Assembly (NCBI RefSeq): GCF_900142915.1
Contig: NZ_FRCM01000009.1
Span: 1 to 64,000, forward strand
DNA length: 64,000 nt
Reading direction: 5' to 3'
Source: Mucilaginibacter sp. OK098
GTDB taxonomy: Bacteria; Bacteroidota; Bacteroidia; Sphingobacteriales; Sphingobacteriaceae
Shown: positions 9,408 to 18,200 of the stretch, piece by piece
Position numbering within the stretch: the first letter of the stretch is position 1
Layout of the letters: the number at the start of each line of letters is the position of its first letter
Notes under the pieces: generated by a model
The model's database searches: none
What the model saw: only the letters and a program-made list of their open reading frames with translations
What the model was told of the DNA's origin: nothing
Program-made: the position numbers and the translations under genes

Positions 9408-10187
9408 CTATTTATAAAACAACAAACTGGTTATCTGAACAGCAATGGCATCAATAACAAAGATCCACAGCGATGCGGTTACCACCGCCGAATTGGCTGC
9501 AATACCCACACTCTCGGTGCCTTTGTTGGAGTGAAAGCCTTTATAGCAGCCTACAAAGCCAATGGCAAAACCAAAAAAAATGGTTTTTATAAAAGCAGGC
9601 AAAAAGTCGGTAAAATCAAGTGCGGCAATTACTTTGGTAAAGTATAGCTGAAAGCTTATGCTATCGCGGATGTTCAATGCCAGGAAACCGCCGAAAAGAC
9701 CTATCGCATCTCCAATAACAGATAATATGGGCACCATTATAGTTGTTGCAATAATGCGGGTAACCACCAGGTATTGAATAGGATTAGCTCCGGATACTTC
9801 CATAGCGTCCAGCTGCTCCGTTACCTTCATACTGCCCAGCTCTGCGCCAATGCTCGATGCTATTTTACCGGCGCAAATAATGGCGATAATAACCGGGCCA
9901 ATTTCGCGGATAAAGGAAACCGAGAGCGTTTTTGGCAACATGCTTGCCGCACCGAACGTTACCAGTGTTGGCCTCAGCTGTACGATGAGCACCACGCCCA
10001 TTATAAACGAGGTAATGCCAACCAGCATCATTGAGCGGTAGCCAATTTCGTAACACTGCCGCACAAACTCCGACCATTCAAAACCACCTGCAAAAATGTT
10101 TTTGAAAAATTTAAAGAAAAAGCCAACGTGGTCGCCAATGTTTTCGAACCACCGCTTCCATGCCGGCATTGTAACATCTTCTGTCAT
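9408..10187 (-). CDS. mlaE: MlaE-like ABC transporter permease
   Basis: The 259-residue integral membrane protein is the permease of the Mla lipid transporter. It shows the MlaE-family pattern: an amphipathic N-terminus, then several hydrophobic segments, with SFIREIGPVIIAIICAGKIASSIGAELGSM in the middle (quoted segments begin near residue 88) and EQLDAMEVSGANP, the conserved loop that contacts the ATPase. It is the first gene of the mlaE-mlaF-mlaD operon. The chosen ATG at 10187 gives the usual family length of about 260 residues. Upstream lies a long non-coding stretch in which no clear -7 box was found. Confidence 0.92.
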   Translation of the reverse strand: MTEDVTMPAWKRWFENIGDHVGFFFKFFKNIFAGGFEWSEFVRQCYEIGYRSMMLVGITSFIMGVVLIVQLRPTLVTFGAASMLPKTLSVSFIREIGPVIIAIICAGKIASSIGAELGSMKVTEQLDAMEVSGANPIQYLVVTRIIATTIMVPILSVIGDAIGLFGGFLALNIRDSISFQLYFTKVIAALDFTDFLPAFIKTIFFGFAIGFVGCYKGFHSNKGTESVGIAANSAVVTASLWIFVIDAIAVQITSLLFYK

Positions 10188-10437
10188 AGATATTTATGTT
10201 TTTATATTAAAGCAATAGTTCGCTTTTTTGTTTTTAGCGCTATCAAATAAATTTAACCCTGGTGTTAATTCGGGACCGGCTATAATACTAAGAGGGTATC
10301 TGCTACAGGCAAGCGGATTGCGCCATTTTTTAATAATTGAGTTGATGTATAAACAAGGCAGCTAGGGTTTTGTTTGAATGGGGGTTTTAAGGGAGCAATG
10401 AGGTGTGCTTTTGGGGTTGCCTGCGGCCGGGCTTTAC

Positions 10438-10479
10438 GCTCATACGCCTGCAGGCCTTAGGCGCGAAAGGCCGGTATCC
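10438..10479. repeat. 42-base interspersed repeat, copy 1
   Basis: The sequence begins GCTCATACGCCTGCAGGCCT and ends GGCCGGTATCC. It matches 59602-59643 at 41 of 42 bases in the same orientation. Each copy contains the near-palindrome CGCCTGCAGGCCTTAGGCG. Confidence 0.85.
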
Positions 10480-10534
10480 ACTGCAATCCATAACCCGGAG
10501 GAAGGTTCTGTGCGTTTATGCCTGGTTGTGTAAC

Positions 10535-10578
10535 ATTAAAATAGCCTGCAGGTTGTTTGTCCTGCAGGCTACTTTAAT
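10535..10578. repeat. 18-base inverted repeat (hairpin)
   Basis: The arms are ATTAAAATAGCCTGCAGG (10535-10552) and CCTGCAGGCTACTTTAAT (10561-10578), with one mismatch and an 8-base loop. The AT-rich outer arms would let it act as a terminator in either direction, although no gene ends close by. Confidence 0.7.
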
Positions 10579-10633
10579 TGTTGGTTACCTGTCCTGCGGG
10601 CCAGCCGGGGACGCTTGCGGCAGCGACAGTAAT

Positions 10634-10890
10634 GGCTACTCGTGCCCGGATGAGCTTTTGGTTTACATTACCTCCGGCTCAATTAAAAGGATGTCTATTA
10701 ATCCTTGCAATCCATAATAATCTCTTGCGCTACTATACAGATAATCCTTTCCTGATCCTTGAATTTATATTTGACACTCATTAGCAATAAAAATACCGCA
10801 TTGCTGGTTACTTAGAAAGCGGTATTTTGTTTTTAAAAATCATGTTACAACATAGCACTTTGGCTACCTAAACGCGGGGCACGAGTAGCC
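10634..10890. repeat. 257-base segment bounded by 14-base inverted repeats
   Basis: GGCTACTCGTGCCC at 10634-10647 is the exact reverse complement of GGGCACGAGTAGCC at 10877-10890. The right end overlaps a 30-base sequence shared with 50523-50552. It might be a degenerate non-autonomous element. No transposase or clear target duplication is visible. Confidence 0.4.
10790..10834 (+). terminator. Terminator-like hairpin with T-run
   Basis: AAAATACCGC (10790-10799) pairs with GCGGTATTTT (10819-10828), followed by GTTTTTA on the plus strand. No plus-strand gene is recognisable upstream, so either an unannotated small RNA ends here or the hairpin is a remnant. Confidence 0.4.
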
Positions 10891-10948
10891 TTTGCGCTTA
10901 AGCCAGGTTCGTCATACTCACGCGCCAGAATGGGAGGAGATTGATGTA

Positions 10949-11338
10949 CTAGCTATCTCCCCAGTGTACATTCATTAATATATATAATGAAATCGGGATA
11001 ATTAGGGATAAAATAACGAGAATCCCCTTATAAAATCTTTTGTTGGTGTTTTCGTCTTTCCAGTAAAAACGATATTTATTATAAGAATTTTTATATTTTT
11101 TGTTGTTAATTAAGAAAAGTGCGACAAAAATAATTGCCCCGAACCATCCAATGAATTTGGAGTAGTGAGCCAACTCCTCTTTTGTTAAGAAATTTTTAAT
11201 AATTGGGTTGATTATAAGTTCTAAAAAAAATGCTTGTGATAATGACATAAAAATTAGAGCGGTCACCCCAGTTCTACCATCTCGTTTAAACATAAATTGA
11301 GTAATTCTGTAGAATATATAATCAAAGAAAAAATTCAT
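10949..11338 (-). CDS. Small membrane protein, candidate immunity protein for the RHS tip
   Basis: The 129-residue protein has no recognised family. Three hydrophobic segments are visible: about residues 24-46 (TALIFMSLSQAFFLELIINP), 63-78 (FIGWFGAIIFVALFLI) and 104-122 (GILVILSLIIPISLYIL). Lys-rich loops lie between the second and third. It starts 35 bases after the RHS stop, in the same direction. It is clearly more AT-rich than the RHS body (roughly a third GC). That position and composition are typical of immunity genes paired with polymorphic toxins. The RHS tip is itself rich in hydrophobic segments, and a membrane immunity protein would suit a membrane-acting toxin. The immunity role is an inference from context. 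Confidence 0.6.
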   Translation of the reverse strand: MNFFFDYIFYRITQFMFKRDGRTGVTALIFMSLSQAFFLELIINPIIKNFLTKEELAHYSKFIGWFGAIIFVALFLINNKKYKNSYNKYRFYWKDENTNKRFYKGILVILSLIIPISLYILMNVHWGDS

Positions 11339-11373
11339 ATATTAAGGATAAAAAATAATTAAAACACGATAAA

Positions 11374-14300
11374 TTACCTAATATTGTCGACAGCATCTCC
11401 GATTCGATCTGTTAGAGATCTGTTACTAAATATGGTAAACCCAAGATCAACAACGCCATAGACTAAACCAAATTCTGGAAATATTACCCCTAGGGTTCCG
11501 ATGGTGGACTTAACGAAAGTCCCTTTTGTAAAACCTTGAGGCCTATTACTATCCTCTACAATTGTTGCGAGAACCGAAGCCGCTCCTAAAACCCTACCCG
11601 TTTTTGTGAGAATTCTATAATTCTTTATTGCTTGGGCTCTTTGAGCCCAATACCCTACTTTTGCTCCAGGAGCCAAAATTTCGCCGATCAAACCAGATTG
11701 TGTGCTTGCCACGCTAGCGATCCAAGATTTGCTGCTTAAATCAGTTGTTGTTTCAGTATCCCAAGAACCGGACACACCATGCCAGCTCTCACCTTTCTCA
11801 TTAGCGCCTCCTGAAAAATTAGTAGCCATAAAACTTCCACTTACACCATTGACAGTTGTCGGACTTCCATCAGATAAATGATAGTAGCCCCCGGTAACAG
11901 TGTTGGCATCCAAATTGGCTGTTCCCCAATTTAATAAATCATTCCCTGCTATGGCAGAGGCAATACGCCCATTATCGCCATTTTGCTGGTATTGGTTATC
12001 TAAACCTGCTATGCTAAATCTGTTCAACGTAACGTTTACAGTAGTATTTTGATTCAAATAATCGAGCGTAGCGCCCAGTATGGCCCCTATAAAGCCGCCG
12101 CCGCCGCCACCGCTATTAGAAGATCCGTTACCCATCTCATCTATCGTTTCAAAAGGGTTGGTGACGCCATGTAATTCTCTGGTTACCATATCTACAAAAG
12201 CTGCATTACTTTGCAGCGGTGATTGATTCCCCATTGGGTCGTTATTCATTATCGGGTTATTGCCTGCATAATGGTAAACGCTTAGGTTCTCTGCCCCTTC
12301 CGCCATCGGATCGACACCAACAAACCTTGCCAATGCGGCATCGTAGTTACGGTAAAATGTCTGCTGGTAATCCGGTAAATTACTAAAATCATTCTGCCAC
12401 TCGCTACCGCCGTTATACAATTGCTTGTTGGGTGTTGTTGGCAAAGCCATAGCGCTTGCCATGCTCATGCCAAAGCCGTAGTAGCTGTTCTCCTGTTTCA
12501 CAACAGCTGCATTGCTGCCATTGTTCTGGAAACTAACACGGGCATTGCCCTGCTGGTCGGTTATAACAAATTCCTGTACCAGCGTACTGCTGTTGTTCAA
12601 CACACGCCCTTCGGGTATGGCAAAATAGCTTAAGATATTGTCTATAAATACAAATCCGTCAACGTAATCGGTAGTATGCTGTAATGCTCCGTTATCATAC
12701 TGCCGTTTGCGCAGTAACGTGCCATTGGCATTGTAGGTATAATCAATGTAACGGTTAGTTGCATTGGTTATGGTTATCTTATCCGTTCTGTTCAAATCAT
12801 CATACCCGATAGATAAATGCTTATAAGGGTCGGTAGTCAGGTTGCCATTGCCATCGTATAAATAATTGCCCGTTCCGCCCGAGAAACCGGCAGTAGTTCC
12901 TGCATCCGCAACAGATAATAGCTGGTTTGGGATAGTAGTGCTGTAAGTATAGCTCAAATTATCAATGGTGGATACGGCCCCCCCGTTAACAGTAGAGGTG
13001 TTCCGGTTCAGATGAGAAATATCGCCGCCTGCGTCATAAACTATACCATATTCGTCAAAACCACCTGCATTATTGCTAAAACTGCCGATACCCGCGGCAG
13101 CCCGCTCGCCATAGTTTTCAGCCGTATACTGATCAAGGTCGTTGTAGGTAAACTTATAGCTGCGTTCTTTGGTAGCAATGCCCGATCCGTCTTTGCTCAT
13201 CCATTTAACCCCGGTTAGCTTACCGTTAAACCTGGGGGCATTTAATAAGCCCGCATCCTGTTGATCATACAGCAGCTCCATACCAAACACATCATTGGTA
13301 TCATCGTTGGTTCTATTGGTGCTCATGTCGTTGGTAAGCGTGCTGTTGTTTATGGTAAGCAGCTGCCCGCGTATGTTATAGCGGTAATTTACCGATTGCA
13401 GGTAGTTGGTTACAATTTGCGCGGTAAATGTTGACCCCAAAGGTACGCTGAAGCCGGGATTCATGGAAATGCTGCTTGTAGCCAATATGGTATTGGTACC
13501 ACTGTAGGTAGTGTTCAAACTTTGCGTTGCCGGGATCGCGGCTGCTGAAACATAGCCCAATCCTTTCTTTATTACCTGCCCAATTTCATTGTAAGTATAA
13601 GCTGCAACAGGCTGCATGGTACCAGCATTATATTTCTGGCTTACCTGGGTAACGCGGTTCATAGCATCGTAAGTAAAGGCTGTATATACGGTTGTTGTTA
13701 CACTTGCGGAGCTTTTCTTTAAAACCTTTGTAGCTTGCGGAACTCCTGTAAAATCGTTTACAATAGTTTTGGCATCGGTAAGGGTATATGCCGCGCTGTA
13801 AAACACCTGGTTGTTACTAAGCTCCTGGATGAGGGAGCCGCGCTTATCGTAAAAAAACGCCCGGGTTATCCATACGCCGGTTAATCCGTTGCCAACGCTT
13901 GCCTTGCTTACCATAGTTGGTACGCCGCGCAGTGCCGCCGCTGTAGCGCTTTCCTCGTTGGGCAGGTTCGGGTCGCTTTGCGTTGCGTAGTTAAAATCCG
14001 GAACACCGTCAAGGGTAAGGTCGTAATCGTCGTAATAGGCAAAAGATAGTGCAGTCCCGGTGGTTGGGAATGCGTTGTTGGTATAATACCCGCCATTTAT
14101 AGGCGAGCCGTTGCGGCTTTCGTACCAGATGGTGGTAAAACCATTCACATAAGTCTGCATGGCGCTTTGCCCTAAATGGGTTCCGTCAGCATAAATACCT
14201 TGGCTTATAACCCTTCCTTTAGCATCATATTTTATATAGTTCCACCGGTTGTTTTCCTTTAATTTTGCATTCTGCATTAAAACCGGGCGGTTCCAATTAT

Positions 14301-15237
14301 CATAAACAATATACATCACGCCCTGTGCGGGTACTGTTCTGCTTATTACGCGCGCCCGTGCATCATAGGTATAATGGAATACTATGTTCATCAGTGGGGC
14401 AGTGGCGAGGTTGTAATTATTTGTGACCAGCAACGCAACAGCCTTTGGCGGTATTACATAGCTTACCATACCTGCAGCATTATAAATATAATAGGTATCT
14501 AAATTACCCCCGCTGTGTATTTGCCTTTTCAGTATAGTATGACCTTCAAGATCTGTAAAAACAAAGGTTTCCACACCATCCTCATCCTTACCGTCTGTTA
14601 CGGAAAGGCTGTTAGCCGTATAAGAACTACCGGTATAAGTACCATTAAGGCCCCAGATCAATATATTCCCATCGGCGCTGGTATTTGGGCGGTAGCTCAC
14701 TGTTTTCCAATGGTTGCCGCCAACCCCGGGCTGAAAGCCTGTTCCCACCATGCCTGTGCTAAGCAAACGCTGTAAAGGGCTGTTCTCAAAAACCTGTTGG
14801 TTATAGGGTATCCCATCTGTAGCTACCAGGTTAAGCGGTTGCCCGGCAGAGCTGTAAAAGGCCGTTTGATCGGTACTAATGGCATTAGGGCGATAGCTGC
14901 CTGTTGCATCGGTGCTTTTACCTGCATACGGCAGGTATCCTGTGGTTTGCCTGCCCAGGTTATCATAGGCCGCGGGCTGTATCAGGTCATTCCCGGCTGG
15001 GCTTGCCTGCAGGGCTACGGTTTGAATGGGGCGGCCCAGTCCGTCGTAATAACTTATTACGGTTTGCTTCTGGACGGTTGTAAGCCCGTAAACCTGGCCG
15101 TCAGAAGTAATATTCGGAACCTTTATGATTTCATCCTGAACAAAGCCGGGTTGCTGGGCTTTTGCCTGCTGCGCAAGGAGTAAAACAAAACAGCTTAACA
15201 AACCACAGATTAGTTTTTTATGATATAGATTGCACAT
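11374..15237 (-). CDS. DUF6443/RHS protein with variable C-terminal tip (polymorphic toxin candidate)
   Basis: The 1,287-residue protein has a signal peptide (cleavage near AKAQ), then the DUF6443 segment with YYDGLGRPIQTVALQASPAG and GYLPYAGKSTDATGSYRPNA, then many YD repeats. The RHS core near residue 973 reads FVGVDPMAEGAENLSVYHYA and ends NNPIMNNDPMG. Everything after about residue 1000 differs from other RHS bodies. It has a glycine-rich linker (SSNSGGGGGGF), a polar segment with ESWHGVSGSWD, and a final part with several hydrophobic stretches around VLGAASVLATIVEDSNRPQG and FPEFGLVYGVVDLGFTIFSN. In known RHS systems the core processes the chain and encloses the tip toxin. A small membrane protein gene follows directly. 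The 3' end is more AT-rich than the body, which suggests an exchanged tip. RHS identity is firm; toxicity is inferred. Confidence 0.85.
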   Translation of the reverse strand: MCNLYHKKLICGLLSCFVLLLAQQAKAQQPGFVQDEIIKVPNITSDGQVYGLTTVQKQTVISYYDGLGRPIQTVALQASPAGNDLIQPAAYDNLGRQTTGYLPYAGKSTDATGSYRPNAISTDQTAFYSSAGQPLNLVATDGIPYNQQVFENSPLQRLLSTGMVGTGFQPGVGGNHWKTVSYRPNTSADGNILIWGLNGTYTGSSYTANSLSVTDGKDEDGVETFVFTDLEGHTILKRQIHSGGNLDTYYIYNAAGMVSYVIPPKAVALLVTNNYNLATAPLMNIVFHYTYDARARVISRTVPAQGVMYIVYDNWNRPVLMQNAKLKENNRWNYIKYDAKGRVISQGIYADGTHLGQSAMQTYVNGFTTIWYESRNGSPINGGYYTNNAFPTTGTALSFAYYDDYDLTLDGVPDFNYATQSDPNLPNEESATAAALRGVPTMVSKASVGNGLTGVWITRAFFYDKRGSLIQELSNNQVFYSAAYTLTDAKTIVNDFTGVPQATKVLKKSSASVTTTVYTAFTYDAMNRVTQVSQKYNAGTMQPVAAYTYNEIGQVIKKGLGYVSAAAIPATQSLNTTYSGTNTILATSSISMNPGFSVPLGSTFTAQIVTNYLQSVNYRYNIRGQLLTINNSTLTNDMSTNRTNDDTNDVFGMELLYDQQDAGLLNAPRFNGKLTGVKWMSKDGSGIATKERSYKFTYNDLDQYTAENYGERAAAGIGSFSNNAGGFDEYGIVYDAGGDISHLNRNTSTVNGGAVSTIDNLSYTYSTTIPNQLLSVADAGTTAGFSGGTGNYLYDGNGNLTTDPYKHLSIGYDDLNRTDKITITNATNRYIDYTYNANGTLLRKRQYDNGALQHTTDYVDGFVFIDNILSYFAIPEGRVLNNSSTLVQEFVITDQQGNARVSFQNNGSNAAVVKQENSYYGFGMSMASAMALPTTPNKQLYNGGSEWQNDFSNLPDYQQTFYRNYDAALARFVGVDPMAEGAENLSVYHYAGNNPIMNNDPMGNQSPLQSNAAFVDMVTRELHGVTNPFETIDEMGNGSSNSGGGGGGFIGAILGATLDYLNQNTTVNVTLNRFSIAGLDNQYQQNGDNGRIASAIAGNDLLNWGTANLDANTVTGGYYHLSDGSPTTVNGVSGSFMATNFSGGANEKGESWHGVSGSWDTETTTDLSSKSWIASVASTQSGLIGEILAPGAKVGYWAQRAQAIKNYRILTKTGRVLGAASVLATIVEDSNRPQGFTKGTFVKSTIGTLGVIFPEFGLVYGVVDLGFTIFSNRSLTDRIGDAVDNIR

Positions 15238-15254
15238 CTTCTTTGGTTTAGGGG

Positions 15255-18200
15255 TTAACAGTGAATAACGAAACTGGCAATATTGGATGTGCCGCTTTGC
15301 TGGCCTGGAGCACTAACTATGCACCTTACCTGGTACGCTACAGGCGGAGATGCGATTTCCATTGAAAACTGAGTGGTATTAGTGCCAGCGTTTGTCCAGG
15401 TAGCGCCGCCGTCATAACTGATTTGCCATTGGTAAGAAAGCGTCGCAAATCCCGAGTTTATTACCGAAGTGACGGTATAATAACTGTTCAGGTCATCATG
15501 CGGATTTGTGCCACAGGTTACAGCAGGCAAGGGTATCTGGTTACAACTGTTCCACCCTGGCGCGCCAGACTGGCATATCGAAGGGATCAGCGGCGGCCGC
15601 ACCGAAACCGGGGTGGATGACGATACCGTGGCAAAGGCTGGGTTTGTGGCGGTTACGGTTATGGTATAATCTCCGTTGGCGCTGTAGGTATGTGCCTGCG
15701 TGTTCCCGTCCAAGGCAATTACAACCGGCGTGCCGTCCCCAAAGTTCCAGGCATAGGTAGTGCCGGTTATGCATGGCGTGGTAGCAACAATAAAAGTTTT
15801 GGGAATTGTTGTCGATATCAGGTCTGTATAGCTAATGGCGGGGGTAACCAGGCCGGCAGTATTTTGAGAGGGTGTTATATAGGTTCTCTTTTCAATGATG
15901 TTCTTATCCTGGTCTAATTTAAATAACAACCGTCCCCATTTGTCGCTGGTATAATAGGTGGATACACCATTAGTATTGGTTTCAGCAATTTTATGGTGCG
16001 TAAACGACTCGTATGCTACCGTAGCTGCTTCGGCCACATCAGGATAAAACAGGATATCATCTATACTTATGTTTTGATTGGATGTAAAGCTGACAGTAAA
16101 ACTGGAAGGTAAAGTTGCCGCAGGTATCTTTACCTCATAATATTGCCAGCCGGACGATGGATAATTAATAACCGGATGGGTACTTATACCACTTAACGAT
16201 AAGGTAAGCGTACCTGCCAGATTAGCATTGATCCATATAGAGAATATATAATTTTTTGCTGCCGTATTTTTTGAAAGTGTACCCGAAGCAACGGTTTGGG
16301 TACCGGCATACAGCCCGGCGGCATTACCGGCATGACTGCCCACAGGTGTGTATGCACCTGTACCGGTAATGGAAAACGTGCTTACCGGGGGGGCAACCAT
16401 GCTGTCAAAATCATTAAAGGCGACTTCATTATAATTAGCGTTTTTGAACGCTGTTGTAACCTGGTTCGTCAGGTAATCATGAATGGTGGTCTGTATATGC
16501 TTATTGGCATCATCAACCGTTAAAGGGAAACCGGTATTGTCATAGGTATCGTAATTAGCCACCGGGAAATAACCTGCGTCTTTTGTAAGCGTTTGCCCGC
16601 TTATAGAAAGGGGAGTAAAAACCCCACCGTCCGGTTGTACCCATTTAAGTTGCTGTGAGGGCATATAGTGGGTAATGGCCCCGATGGTACTGGCGCTGTA
16701 TAGGGTTAAATTTGCGCTTGTTGTTGCTGTACCCCCCCCATTTGTCACCTGCCGGTATGTTTCCACCGGTATATTGATATTTTGTTGCTCCAGGTAATAA
16801 ATAGCGTTAACATTTGGATTGGCGCCTGCCGCTGCCGCATAATCCTTAGTATAGGTAATGCGGGTGGTTACCGTATTATTATCGCTGTTGGTAACGGATT
16901 GCTGTGTCAGCAGTTTGTGATTTGTACTTCCGTAAGTATAACTAACCGTACTGGTTTGTGCCTGGCTCAACGTTGGCGAGTCGAACACTTTTTTAGCCAC
17001 AGTAGCTGTCAGTTCACTGGTGTTATAGTAAATAGTGTATTTATTGTAGGATTTTACCAGCAAAGCGCCGCTGGGGTTATCATCATACTTCAAGGCGGTT
17101 ATAACCGATGGCGCATACGACCGCTGATAGGTGTAATTTTCTTCACTTACCTCAGTACCTGCATCATTGTAGTTAGTGACTTTTTGAAGTATGCCCCTTT
17201 CAAAATCGTAATTGGCATTAGGAATGAAGGGATAGGAATATACATCGTTTTTAACAGGTCCATATGTCGAGCTGCAATTGTTGCGCGCGATATAGCTGGT
17301 TGTTGGCGCCCACTCTGTTGTTGTGCAGCCGCTGCATGAAGGGCTTGCCGAAACATCCCATGCAGTAGCCGGAATATTATAATTGTAAACAGTGCTTCCG
17401 GCACTTGTCTGGCTTACCTTAGTGCTCGTGTACATGATGGTATGGTCGTCAGCCGAAAGGTCGTCAGCCGAAAGTGCGGTGCCGTCCGTCCAAAGGCTTT
17501 GTCCGGTCGCTGTTCCGCTGTAGGGTATGGTAAATGCGAATTGCGGCAGCGATAGCGGTTTCCCGCTGGAAACTCCTGAGGAGTTGAGGTATGAATAATT
17601 ACGGATGATGCTTGTATTGGTTATATTGTCTTTATCAACAATTTGGTTTACCCGTATGCCGCCGCCCTTTACTACAGTTCCCGAAGGCGCATCAAAATAA
17701 TCGTTGGATTCATAGGTGATGGACGAGCTGCCACCCTGGGCGTAGGTAATACTGCTTAATGAGCCGGTCATTACATTTGTTGGATCGGCAGCCCTGTTAT
17801 TGCCCGAAAGCGTATAGGAATAACCGGTACCCGGAGAAGCCGACTCTTTAATGAGGTAACGCGGATAAGAAGCGACCGAAGGGGCGGGGTTAACGTATAC
17901 CGATGGCATTAAATTACCCCCTGTAGCCGTAGCGGAATAATACCCCCAGTAATCCAGGAGTGTGGAAGCCGAATCAGGTAGCGCATTCGGACTGTTATAA
18001 TTAAACTGGTAATTAACCGGAGTACTACAATCCGGATCGCTAAAGCTTGCAAGAAATTTTCTGTGATATGCAACAGTTCCAACGCTGTAACCTATAGAAT
18101 TGTAATTGAATTGAAAGCCTCTTCCCATACCAGTGATAGAAGATACTACCGTTTGCCCTGTATTCCCGGCATCCAAAGTAGAGGGGAGGTTCCAGCCAAA

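Larger units (their letters stand above)
10188..10948. other. Repeat-rich intergenic region between mlaE and the RHS immunity candidate
   Basis: I see no convincing gene in these 761 bases. The short open frames cross hairpins and repeats. The region contains a 42-base sequence repeated at 59602, two strong hairpins (10535-10578 and 10790-10828), a pair of 14-base inverted repeats (10634-10647 and 10877-10890), and a 30-base sequence similar to 50523-50552. Confidence 0.6.

Noticed and set aside
10403..10784. Plus-strand open frames of 104 and 68 residues
   Set aside because: They run through a repeat shared with 59602 and a perfect hairpin; the translations have no protein-like pattern.
11374..15237. 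Type VI secretion effector
   Set aside because: There is a Sec signal peptide and no PAAR or VgrG domain or neighbour.
16782..17339. A 185-residue plus-strand frame inside the large YD gene
   Set aside because: It is antisense to a well-supported gene, Cys/Ile/Arg-rich without domain pattern, and has no promoter.
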